Assembly (NCBI GenBank): GCA_031278795.1
Contig: JAITJT010000115.1
Coordinates: forward strand, 1 to 6,751
From: Deltaproteobacteria bacterium
Lineage (GTDB): Bacteria > Desulfobacterota > Desulfarculia > Adiutricales > Adiutricaceae
DNA length: 6,751 bases
Direction of reading: 5' to 3'
The position numbers and the translations under genes are program-made. Under the pieces are notes generated by a model that was not told the DNA's origin, searched no databases, and was given only the letters and a program-made list of their open reading frames with translations. This document shows, piece by piece, positions 1 through 6,320 of this stretch (its first letter is position 1; each line of letters opens with the position of its first letter).

Positions 1-106
1 CATAACAAATGACATAACAAACATAGTCAAAAAGAAAGTCAGAAGGATACTTTAGAAAGATAGTCAGAATAATATCCACAAAGATAGTCAAAAGGATAGT
101 CACAAG
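1..106. repeat. Degenerate 12-bp tandem repeat upstream of tRNA-Leu
   Basis: Units begin at about 22, 34, 46, 59, 71, 83 and 95, almost exactly 12 bases apart (one step is 13). The consensus is GATAGTCAnAAG. Units at 59, 83 and 95 carry a perfect GATAGTCA. Units at 22 and 34 differ by one base in that core, and those at 46 and 71 are more decayed. Two CATAACAAA-like units at 1 and 13 may be the worn left end. The repeat stops 14 bases before the tRNA. No reading frame stays open through it on the + strand (TGA at 10-12 and TAG at 61-63 in one frame), so I treat it as noncoding. Its role is unknown; it lies where a tRNA promoter would be expected. Confidence 0.7.
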
Positions 107-120
107 GCCTCTACGCTAAT

Positions 121-207
121 GCGAGAGTGGCGGAATTGGCAGACGCACTGGCCTTAGGAGCCAGCGGCCGCAAGGCTATAGGGGTTCAAGTCCCCTCTCT
201 CGCACCA
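121..207 (+). tRNA. tRNA-Leu (anticodon UAG)
   Basis: A full class II cloverleaf can be folded. The acceptor stem pairs GCGAGAG (121-127) with CTCTCGC (197-203), followed by discriminator A204 and a genome-encoded CCA at 205-207. The anticodon stem CTGGC (148-152) pairs with GCCAG (160-164) around the loop CTTAGGA, placing TAG at 155-157. A long variable arm (165-179, pairing GCC/GGC) is typical of leucine tRNA. The T arm is AGGGG-TTCAAGT-CCCCT (180-196). Anticodon UAG reads CUA and, by wobble, other CUN leucine codons. It lies 35 bases before tig, and co-transcription is possible because no terminator is visible between them. Confidence 0.97.
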
Positions 208-242
208 TTTTTATAAGTCTTGGCTCTGGAGCAAAAGCTACA

Positions 243-1916
243 ATGAACTCAAATTTAGAAAACCTCAACCCAACAAGCGTGCGCATCACTATAAATGTCC
301 CCTATGAAGAATACAAAGACAAATACGAGGAGATCATCGATGCTTACGCGCAAAAAGGCAAAATCAAGGGATTCAGAAAAGGGAAAATTCCCAGAGACAT
401 TGTTCTTACCCACTTTGGGCAAGAAATCAGAAACAATGTGATTTCCAATATCGTCACGCCTCTCATAAGCCAGCTCCTAGTAGACAACAAGATATCCTCC
501 TTGTCCGCTGCGCAAAATCTGAAAATCGACTTCGCCATTGACAAGCCCCTGGAGATATCTGCCGACTTTGAGATTCTGCAACAGATTACGCTTCCGGATC
601 TCTCCCAGATAACGATTGACAAGCCAGCCATACTATCAAGCCAGTTAGAAGGCTTAGTCGAAGCTGGGTTTAATGATTACGTGAGAGCAAATTGCGGAGT
701 GTTTAAACAAGCCGAGCCGGATTACCAGATTCAACTCAACGACGAAGTAACCTATGTCGCCAAATTGTTCTTGCGTGACAAGGAAGTTATGCAAAAAAAG
801 AAAGATACCGAACCGAAGAAATACAGGCTCCAGGAGTCCAAAAAATACAAACAAGTAAACGAATTGTTTCTCGGCCATAAAGTTGGGGACGTAGTCGAAG
901 AGCAGAAAGACATTGAGTCTTCCAATCCAAACAGGGCCATTGCCGGTAAAAGAGTCACATACAAGTTCACCATTCTCGAGATCAGCAAGTATGAGGCAAT
1001 CACCATAGAACAATACCTTGATGATTTGGGAGATCCCATACTGAAAACGGTGGATGACATAAAAAACGTCCTACGCAAGAATCTCCTTCCGGATTTTGAG
1101 TCTCTTGTTGAGGCTGAAATGCGAACGGAACTGCTTGCCAAGTTGTCGAAAGCTCTCGACTTGAAGATCAGCAAGCTAGTCCTTGAGGCGAGATTCATGA
1201 GTCTCATTAAGAATACTCCCTTCTATGAACAGCTCAGAGGAAAGAAGCTCGATTTTCTCCATGATCCTGCAATTATGAGCAGAGAGCCCTACGTTGTTCT
1301 TAGACCCACCCTGGATAGGGCCACCATGGACATACACGAGTCGACTATCATTTCCCACGTCGTGGATCTCGAAAAGTTAACCATAACGAAAGATGACCTA
1401 AGGGAGTTCTTAAAATTAACACTCCAAGCAAATGGCTACGACTACTCGGATGCCGCCGTCGAGCGAAGTCTCAAAATAGTCACAAAAGACAGCGGGTTTA
1501 TGAGTAACGCCAATGATGTTATCTACAAGTCAAAAGGCTACCAATGGCTCTTCGAAAGAGTTCACATCAATGAGCTCACTGAGGAGGAGACCGAAAAAAA
1601 GTACGAGGAGTTAAGACAGAAACAAAACTTAGAGAGAATGTTAATGAAAATGTCCTCAGAGAACCGGGAGAAGCAAATCGAAGTCGTGAGCCCCGGTATC
1701 TTAACCCCCCTGGGGACTCAGGGTGCCTCGGAGAACGCCGATTCGAGGGTTAGCAAGCTCGTTACACCCATGGGAACCCCCATAGGTAGCCCTGATGGCG
1801 AGCCGCTAATCCTTTTAACGGACAGAGACGCCCCCTCCAAAAGGGAGAGCTCTCAGACCGAGGGCGCTCATTTTGAAAACAATCCCTCCCGTACCGATGA
1901 CGAGCCGAGTAAATGA
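243..1916 (+). CDS. tig: Trigger factor, divergent, with C-terminal extension
   Basis: This is the ribosome-associated chaperone that meets nascent chains at the exit tunnel. The ribosome-binding signature GFRKGKIP lies at residues 43-50, the same numbering as in E. coli, which supports the ATG at 243. The only ribosome-binding site is a weak GGAG (228-231), 11 bases upstream. Residues 1 to about 115 are the ribosome-binding domain. About 150-248 is the FKBP-like domain, which keeps the GHKVGD and AGKRVTYKF core but not the usual GFEDGI-type loop, so prolyl isomerase activity is doubtful. About 255-470 is the helical chaperone arm. Residues 480-557 are a polar tail with two related pieces (TPLGT near 488, TPMGT near 508). 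At 557 aa it is longer than the usual 430-480. It is not followed by clpP/clpX, its common partners. Base composition is poorer in GC than ilvE (26/60 against 37/60 in one line of each). Confidence 0.93.
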   Translation: MNSNLENLNPTSVRITINVPYEEYKDKYEEIIDAYAQKGKIKGFRKGKIPRDIVLTHFGQEIRNNVISNIVTPLISQLLVDNKISSLSAAQNLKIDFAIDKPLEISADFEILQQITLPDLSQITIDKPAILSSQLEGLVEAGFNDYVRANCGVFKQAEPDYQIQLNDEVTYVAKLFLRDKEVMQKKKDTEPKKYRLQESKKYKQVNELFLGHKVGDVVEEQKDIESSNPNRAIAGKRVTYKFTILEISKYEAITIEQYLDDLGDPILKTVDDIKNVLRKNLLPDFESLVEAEMRTELLAKLSKALDLKISKLVLEARFMSLIKNTPFYEQLRGKKLDFLHDPAIMSREPYVVLRPTLDRATMDIHESTIISHVVDLEKLTITKDDLREFLKLTLQANGYDYSDAAVERSLKIVTKDSGFMSNANDVIYKSKGYQWLFERVHINELTEEETEKKYEELRQKQNLERMLMKMSSENREKQIEVVSPGILTPLGTQGASENADSRVSKLVTPMGTPIGSPDGEPLILLTDRDAPSKRESSQTEGAHFENNPSRTDDEPSK

Positions 1917-1917
1917 A

Positions 1918-1940
1918 GGGCGCGCCCTTAGGCGCGCGGG
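1918..1940 (+). terminator. GC-rich hairpin just after tig, weak terminator candidate
   Basis: GCGCGCC (1920-1926) pairs with GGCGCGC (1931-1937) around the loop CTTA, starting four bases after the tig stop codon. There is no T-tract after it, so a classic intrinsic terminator is not supported. It may act as a 3'-end stabiliser or a pause site. Confidence 0.35.
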
Positions 1941-2234
1941 TACTTGTTATAAACAGATACATTAGCCCTTAGAGCTTTTACTCTCAATATCCCTAAAGTC
2001 TTCTAGCCAGGCTTTAACAAAGCTAAAAATGCTTTAATTTTCCAGCCCCAGGAATCTTTCCCAGCTAAAGACCAAGCCTTTTTTAAAAAATGCCAAAAGC
2101 GGCTGAGCCTAAAGGCTCCAGCCAGAAGCTAAGCCAAAGATGCCTTTAGCTAAACTTTCCAAGAAATTGTGTGCGCCTAAGGCATAAACCACAATCTCTT
2201 TTCTTTTTTAAAATTTTCCAGTGGGAAGCTTCAA
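1941..2234. other. Noncoding gap between tig and coaD with small inverted repeats
   Basis: I see no convincing gene here. The stretch is AT-rich and holds several short hairpins. GCTTT-AAC-AAAGC lies near 2011-2025. A better one pairs GGCTGAGCC (2101-2109) with GGCTCCAGCC (2114-2123), loop TAAA, with one bulged base. ATTGTG (2166-2171) is matched by CACAAT (2190-2195), with GCC-TAA-GGC nested inside. It ends in a pyrimidine/T-rich run before the coaD ribosome-binding site. It probably contains the coaD promoter and leader, but no box is clear enough to name. Confidence 0.5.
2223..2228 (+). promoter_or_regulatory. Ribosome-binding site for the GTG start of coaD
   Basis: GGGAAG lies six bases before the GTG at 2235. 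It supports a GTG start that puts the PPAT motif YPGTFDP at the expected distance from the N terminus. Confidence 0.5.
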
Positions 2235-2741
2235 GTGAAATCACTAGCAATATATCCTGGAACCTTTGACCCGCCCACTCTGGGACACGTGAGCATGGTG
2301 GAAAGAGGCCTGGCCATCTTTGACAAGCTGATCGTGGCTGTCGCCAAGAATCCGGATAAGCATACCCTGTTCACGGTGGAGGAGAGGATAGAGCTCTTAA
2401 CTGAGAGCCTCCAGGCCCTCCCCTCAGAGAGAGTAACAATCGACCACTATGAAGGTCTCACCGTGGAATACGCCAGACAAAAAAAAGCCGTGGCCGTGCT
2501 CCGCGGGCTAAGGGCCACCTCGGACTTTGAGTACGAGTTCCAGATGGCCATGATGAACAGGCACCTGGAGCGGGACATTCACTCGGTCTACCTCATGGCC
2601 GACTACCAGTGGTTCTTCATAAGCTCCTCCACAGTAAAGGAGGCGGCGTCCCTGGGGGCCGACGTCTCGGATCTGGTGCCCAAAGCCGTGCTCGCCATGC
2701 TTAAGTCCAAATATCAGACTAACTCCCCCAAAAAACCCTGA
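2235..2741 (+). CDS. coaD: Phosphopantetheine adenylyltransferase (PPAT)
   Basis: This cytoplasmic enzyme transfers AMP from ATP to 4'-phosphopantetheine, giving dephospho-CoA, the penultimate step of coenzyme A synthesis. The nucleotidyltransferase fold is clear. YPGTFDP is at 7-13, the nucleotide-binding TLGH (T/HxGH motif) at 15-18, RGLR at 90-93 followed by the conserved SDFEYEFQMAMMNR stretch, and ISSSTVKE at 129-136, the second ATP-binding motif. The length of 168 aa matches the family (about 160-170), so the gene looks intact. The start is GTG. Next comes a 96-base spacer and then ilvE on the same strand, so co-transcription is possible, although the spacer contains a small hairpin. 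There is no pathway link to either neighbour. Confidence 0.97.
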   Translation: MKSLAIYPGTFDPPTLGHVSMVERGLAIFDKLIVAVAKNPDKHTLFTVEERIELLTESLQALPSERVTIDHYEGLTVEYARQKKAVAVLRGLRATSDFEYEFQMAMMNRHLERDIHSVYLMADYQWFFISSSTVKEAASLGADVSDLVPKAVLAMLKSKYQTNSPKKP

Positions 2742-2778
2742 AAACCCCTAAACAAAGATAATTCCCCTTAAAAAAACT

Positions 2779-2796
2779 TATGGCGCATAGGCCATA
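2779..2796 (+). promoter_or_regulatory. Small inverted repeat in the coaD-ilvE spacer
   Basis: TATGGC (2779-2784) and GCCATA (2791-2796) form a perfect 6-bp stem with a 6-base loop. It has no T-tract directly after it (a CTCTTTT run comes 11 bases later), so it is more likely a leader or operator-like element of ilvE than a terminator of coaD. The role is unproven. Confidence 0.3.
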
Positions 2797-2837
2797 GGTG
2801 GAACACTCTCTTTTAACCGCTAATATTTTGGTGTCCC

Positions 2838-3908
2838 ATGGAAATCAGAATCCACAAACAATTACACACACACCTCAAACCCCACCCCCAAAATGAGAAG
2901 GCCCTAGGCTTTGGCGACATCTACACGGATCATATATTCAAGATGGATTATTTCGAGGGCGCCTGGCAAAACGCCAGGATAGAGCCCTTCGCCTCCCTGA
3001 TGCTCTCACCGGCCGCCATGGTGCTCCACTACAGCCAGACCATCTTCGAGGGCCTCAAGTGCTACAGGCACCCTGACGGGCGCCTGGCCCTCTTCAGGCC
3101 CCGGGACAATTTCAAGCGCTTCAACACCTCCGCCGCCCGCATGGCCATGCCTCTTTTAGATGAGGAGTTTCTCTTAAAAGGCCTCAAAGAGCTCCTCAAG
3201 CTGGACGGGAGCTGGACTCCCTCCCATCCGGGCTCATCTCTCTACATAAGGCCCACGGTCATAGCCACCGAGGAGCACCTGGGGGTGCGCCCCGCCAAGG
3301 AGTACCTCTTCTTCATAATCATGGGTCCGGTGGGTCCCTACTACAAGGAGGGCTTCGCACCCATAAAGATCTACGTGGAGAATTTCTACACCCGGGCGGC
3401 CCCCGGCGGCCTGGGTAGCATCAAGGCCGGAGCCAGCTACGCTGGATCCCTTTTGGCCACGGACATAGCCGCCAAGAAGGGCTATACCCAGCTGTTGTGG
3501 CTAGACGCCGTCTCCCACAAGTTTGTGGAGGAGGTGGGGAGCATGAACATGTTCTTCGTCATAGACGACACTATCCTCACGGCCCCCTTGACGGGCACTA
3601 TACTTCCAGGCATTACCCGCGCGTCGGTCCTAACCGTGGCATCCGATCTGGGCTTGAAAACCGAGGAGAGGGCCCTGTCCATAGACGAGGTTCTAGAGGC
3701 CCAGAAAAACGGTCGCCTCCAGGAGATATTCGGCTCCGGCACGGCCGCGGTCATCTCCCCGGTGGGCCAGCTCTGCTACCATGACGATGTCTTCCCGATA
3801 GGTAACGGCGGCATTGGGAAGATTACCCAGAAGCTCTATGATGAGCTGGTGGGAGTCCAGTACGGCCTACTCCCGGATAAGAGGGGCTGGGTGGAGTTCC
3901 TGGACTAG
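2838..3908 (+). CDS. ilvE: Branched-chain amino acid aminotransferase (class IV PLP)
   Basis: This enzyme transfers the amino group between glutamate and the branched 2-oxo acids, the last step of leucine, isoleucine and valine synthesis. It is a PLP fold-type IV protein of the longer 'type II' IlvE group; 356 aa is normal there. Visible landmarks are LHYSQTIFEGLKCYR (63-77), FRPRDNFKRF (86-95), SSLYIRP (133-139), the PLP-binding lysine K196 in IKAGASY, EEVGSMNMFFV (231-241) with the glutamate that contacts the pyridine nitrogen, LPGITR (256-261) and GSGTAAVISPVG (299-310), the phosphate-binding loop. The usual GGNY after the lysine is GASY here, an unusual change close to the active site. 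The ribosome-binding site is weak (GGTG at 2830-2833). A strong terminator follows at 3947-3978. Confidence 0.95.
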   Translation: MEIRIHKQLHTHLKPHPQNEKALGFGDIYTDHIFKMDYFEGAWQNARIEPFASLMLSPAAMVLHYSQTIFEGLKCYRHPDGRLALFRPRDNFKRFNTSAARMAMPLLDEEFLLKGLKELLKLDGSWTPSHPGSSLYIRPTVIATEEHLGVRPAKEYLFFIIMGPVGPYYKEGFAPIKIYVENFYTRAAPGGLGSIKAGASYAGSLLATDIAAKKGYTQLLWLDAVSHKFVEEVGSMNMFFVIDDTILTAPLTGTILPGITRASVLTVASDLGLKTEERALSIDEVLEAQKNGRLQEIFGSGTAAVISPVGQLCYHDDVFPIGNGGIGKITQKLYDELVGVQYGLLPDKRGWVEFLD

Positions 3909-3946
3909 CTCTTTAGGCCTGGAAGATTTACCCAAAATTTAAGCAC

Positions 3947-3978
3947 AAGAAGCGCGGAGTAGCTCCGCGCTTCTTTTT
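3947..3978 (+). terminator. Rho-independent terminator after ilvE
   Basis: AAGAAGCGCGGAG (3947-3959) and CTCCGCGCTTCTT (3963-3975) form a perfect 13-bp GC-rich stem with the 3-base loop TAG. The 3' arm runs into TTTTT (3974-3978). It lies 38 bases after the ilvE stop codon and separates ilvE from the downstream gene. Confidence 0.93.
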
Positions 3979-4277
3979 GGCTTTGTCTCACAAAAGTCTA
4001 GCATGGTCTAAATTTTTGGAAAAAACGCACTAACTTAGCCAAGAGAATACCCATCCGAAATTACCTATTGCCCTTAAGCCAAGAGAGCCAAATAAAAGCA
4101 ATAAATTACTTCACAAATTGCCAATAACTCTATCATTATATGGAAAAATGCAGCATAAAAATCCTCCACTCAGCCCAGGCCTCCCTAAGACTACCCTCTC
4201 TCCCCAACTTAGCCCAGCCGCCCCAAATTAGGTAAAAGGGCTAACACGCAAAGATTTCCCTTATTCCCTTTTTTGTC

Positions 4278-4306
4278 TTGATTATTTCCACATATTGCGA
4301 TATATT
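4278..4306 (+). promoter_or_regulatory. Possible sigma-70-type promoter for the prmA-like gene
   Basis: TTGATT (4278-4283, 4/6 to TTGACA) is followed after 17 bases by TATATT (4301-4306, 5/6 to TATAAT). It lies in the AT-rich stretch, about 165 bases before the start codon. In such AT-rich DNA, chance matches are common. A second candidate -35, TTGCCA at 4375-4380, has no well-spaced -10. Confidence 0.3.
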
Positions 4307-4461
4307 TGCCAAAACTTGGCTTTTATGGTAGTTTTTTCTTCGATAAAATGGACAAAAAATAAGTTCAAATAGCTTTGCCAGACACTTGTATTATATAAAT
4401 TATTATATTTTACATATAAATATATTTTAAAACTGATACTTACGGTTAATATCTCATAATT

Positions 4462-4465
4462 GGAG
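4462..4465 (+). promoter_or_regulatory. Ribosome-binding site that selects the TTG at 4472
   Basis: GGAG lies six bases before TTG 4472, the second in-frame TTG. The first TTG (4460) overlaps this site and has no Shine-Dalgarno sequence of its own. An in-frame TAA at 4457-4459 rules out any earlier start, and the first in-frame ATG comes about 119 codons in. Confidence 0.6.
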
Positions 4466-4471
4466 ACATCC

Positions 4472-5944
4472 TTGGAACCCGTAGCTGAAATCTTTGTGCC
4501 TCCGCAAGCTCCCGAGGAGGGCCTACAAGCTGCCCCGCGCTCCTACCGCCTGGAGCTTCCCCTCTCCCGGGAGGACGCCCATGAGTTCGTGGCGAGGCTC
4601 CTGGGAAAGAAAGCGACCCTGGACCCCTTTCTCACAGAAACTGGAGTGGAGCTCATACTGGATTTTGGAAGTGGTGATGAGCTTACCGGCTTTAACCAAG
4701 GGGAGAGCGTCTTCTCCCTCGTAGGCGAGGCGCTAACTGAGACCTTGCGGCAAAAGAGCGAGGCCCCCAAGATCTCCTTCAAGTGGCTCCAAGAAGGCCT
4801 ACCTCAGAGTTTCACCATGGGAAACTATCTGGGCCCCATAAGGCTCAAGCACCCTGGAACCGGCTCGGACGGAACCTTCAACTTTGGCCCGGTCATCTCT
4901 CTTCCCTCTCCTGTTTATCTTAGCCCCAGGAAACAGGCCGAGCTATCACTCGCGGTAATGGCCCTCCATGACTTCCTCAACCCTCCCCTGGGGGCCCCGG
5001 AGACCAAGGGCCAGGAAACCCTCATCCTCTCAGAGGGAACGCCCCTCATGCCACTAGTGGCCAGGAAGTTTGGATCAGGAGATTTGAGCTTCGCCTTTTC
5101 CCACAAGTCAACTGGAGAAAATCTGCGGAGCCTTCTGGATAATAACCCGGAGATTGACGGCATAACTCCCTACGAGTCGAGCCTTCCCGCCCTCATGAAC
5201 CGCTACAAAGAGGACTTTCAAGACAAGTTCGCGCTTATTGTCGTGGCTATTTCCCCATATCTGGTGAACAGGCACATAAAGACCTTGGCTAGTTGGCTAA
5301 AAGTTACAGGTAGACTCGTTCTCCCTTCCATACTTGGCTCCCAGCAGACCGCCATGAACCAAAAGGCCGCCCTCAAGAGTGGACTCGTGCTTCTAGGATC
5401 CATCTATGAAAGCGATCAAGTGATGCTTACCTTCCAGAGACCCAAACCCCGTGACGTTCAGATCTGGGAGTGGGAACCAGGTGACTGGGTCAAGGAACTG
5501 AACGAAGAGGACAAGCTGATCCTCGAAAGGATAGCCGCCGGGAAAGGCACCTCTGTCTATGAGGATGCCGTAGACCATATGGAAAATGACATAGTCCTTG
5601 AGGAATTAGCAAACACGCTCGATATTGATGAGCTGGGGACGGATTTAATCCTTGAGAGTCAAGACACAACCGAAGAGCTTGAAAGCCAGGAACAAGCGGA
5701 TGATGCGAACATAGAGCTTGTCATAAAGGAGAGCCTCACGGAAGGAAAAAGAAAGAGGGGAAGAAGGGCCAAAAAATCCAACATGGCCACAGACTATTCC
5801 GAGCCTTTAGTCGCGGGTGAGGAAACCGTGACGCTTCAAGCTGAGACTAAAATAAGCGAAGATTCTATGGAAGAGGCTCTCAGCCATGATCCAAGCAAAG
5901 AAAATGGAGAGGGCGTTAACGCTGATGGCGATAGTTCAGATTAG
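4472..5944 (+). CDS. PrmA-like protein without recognisable SAM site, with long charged C-terminal tail
   Basis: Residues of about 24-323 follow the layout of ribosomal protein L11 methyltransferase (PrmA). The N-terminal YRLELPLSREDAHEFVARLL matches the PrmA substrate-binding domain. FALIVVAISPYL (253-264), then LKVTGRLVLPSIL (276-288) and the final strand, match the PrmA pattern of hydrophobic strand, NIL, KPGGRLILSGIL. The catalytic landmarks are lost. The position of FGTGxHxTT reads VYLSPRKQAEL (148-158), and the glycine-rich motif I (DVGCGSG) reads LILSEGTP (184-191). NIL is AIS. It is therefore probably a non-catalytic or re-purposed homologue; no function is assigned. Residues 324-490 are a non-PrmA tail, strongly acidic, with a basic patch KRKRGRRAKK (426-435). 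The tail resembles a disordered nucleic-acid- or ribosome-binding extension. The frame is intact over 490 codons. Start at TTG 4472 preferred; TTG 4460 possible (494 aa). Confidence 0.72.
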   Translation: MEPVAEIFVPPQAPEEGLQAAPRSYRLELPLSREDAHEFVARLLGKKATLDPFLTETGVELILDFGSGDELTGFNQGESVFSLVGEALTETLRQKSEAPKISFKWLQEGLPQSFTMGNYLGPIRLKHPGTGSDGTFNFGPVISLPSPVYLSPRKQAELSLAVMALHDFLNPPLGAPETKGQETLILSEGTPLMPLVARKFGSGDLSFAFSHKSTGENLRSLLDNNPEIDGITPYESSLPALMNRYKEDFQDKFALIVVAISPYLVNRHIKTLASWLKVTGRLVLPSILGSQQTAMNQKAALKSGLVLLGSIYESDQVMLTFQRPKPRDVQIWEWEPGDWVKELNEEDKLILERIAAGKGTSVYEDAVDHMENDIVLEELANTLDIDELGTDLILESQDTTEELESQEQADDANIELVIKESLTEGKRKRGRRAKKSNMATDYSEPLVAGEETVTLQAETKISEDSMEEALSHDPSKENGEGVNADGDSSD

Positions 5945-6194
5945 CCTAAAATACCTTAGCCGAGCCTCTAAAAAGACCATAAAACACTTATTACTTATAA
6001 CTCTATGTTTCAAGCCTGCTTATAATTTATGAGGCGCTCAAGAAACATCCAAATGCCCCAATTAAATACAATTATTCCGCTTAGTTGCTCAATCAAGTTA
6101 CAGCAATACGAATTTAATGTATCTAATAGACAAGATATTTCTTTTGCTATTTTGAATAAATTTTTTAAATATGCTTAGTCGTTAAAAAGTTTAC
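5945..6194. other. AT-rich gap between convergent genes
   Basis: I see no gene and no convincing terminator for the prmA-like gene. A perfect TATAAT occurs at 6021-6026, but no -35 box is spaced correctly. The gap separates + strand housekeeping genes from the - strand Rpn-like segment and may mark the edge of that accessory insertion. Confidence 0.45.
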
Positions 6195-6248
6195 GAAGAT
6201 TTTAGCTTAATAAAGGAGCTTTTACCTACGGGAAAGCATAAAATCTTC
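6195..6248 (-). terminator. Inverted repeat straddling the stop codon of Rpn-like copy 1
   Basis: GAAGATTTT (6195-6203) and AAAATCTTC (6240-6248) are perfect 9-base arms enclosing the stop codon. A smaller GCTTT/AAAGC pair (6218-6222, 6233-6237) is nested inside. The same outer arms are conserved in copy 2 (6626-6634, 6671-6679). It could be a 3'-end hairpin or the mark of a mobile boundary; there is no proper U-tract. Confidence 0.35.
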
Positions 6249-6320
6249 TAAGCTTGCGCTCTTCTGAACGGATAGGACTACTTCCTCTTGTAAACCTGTG
6301 GAAGCGATAATTTCAGGTAT
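6195..6320. repeat. Direct repeat copy 1 (3' end of Rpn-like gene)
   Basis: This 126-base stretch matches 6626-6751 without gaps, at 119 of 126 positions by eye. It covers the last 32 codons of the Rpn-like ORF and 27 bases beyond its stop. Four of the seven differences lie past the stop codon. Confidence 0.93.

Larger units (their letters stand above)
3909..4459. other. Long AT-rich noncoding gap before the prmA-like gene
   Basis: I see no supportable gene in these 551 bases. The first part holds the ilvE terminator. About 4020-4260 is pyrimidine-rich and has recurring phrases: TTAGCCAAGAGA near 4036 and TTAAGCCAAGAGA near 4075, and AACTTAGCC near 4032 and 4206. TTAGCCC (4209-4215) and GGGCTAA (4238-4244) form a 7-bp inverted repeat. 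The last 200 bases are strongly AT-rich and contain a possible promoter. It could be a decayed gene or simply a long regulatory spacer; I cannot tell which. Confidence 0.5.

Noticed and set aside
1..106. CRISPR array
   Set aside because: Units are 12 bases long and directly adjacent with no unique spacers; the same holds for 6373-6427.
121..207. tRNA-Leu as an integration site
   Set aside because: No duplicated tRNA 3' end, integrase or other island mark is visible; tig follows directly.
344..1358. Several minus-strand ORFs of 60-151 aa inside tig
   Set aside because: They lie wholly opposite a recognisable trigger factor frame, show no known motif, and look like antisense shadows.
2079..2090. 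TTTTTTAAAAAA palindrome as a terminator
   Set aside because: Pure A/T arms without GC stem or loop; too weak, and in the middle of a spacer.
3482..3784. ORFs on both strands within ilvE (90 and 95 aa)
   Set aside because: They overlap the conserved aminotransferase core; their composition (Arg/Gly-rich on +) is typical of an out-of-frame GC-rich gene.
4494..5578. Small ORFs in other frames within the prmA-like gene
   Set aside because: No family resemblance, while the main frame is long and matches PrmA in layout.
6021..6026. Perfect TATAAT as a promoter
   Set aside because: No -35 box 16-18 bases upstream and no gene in the right place downstream on the + strand.
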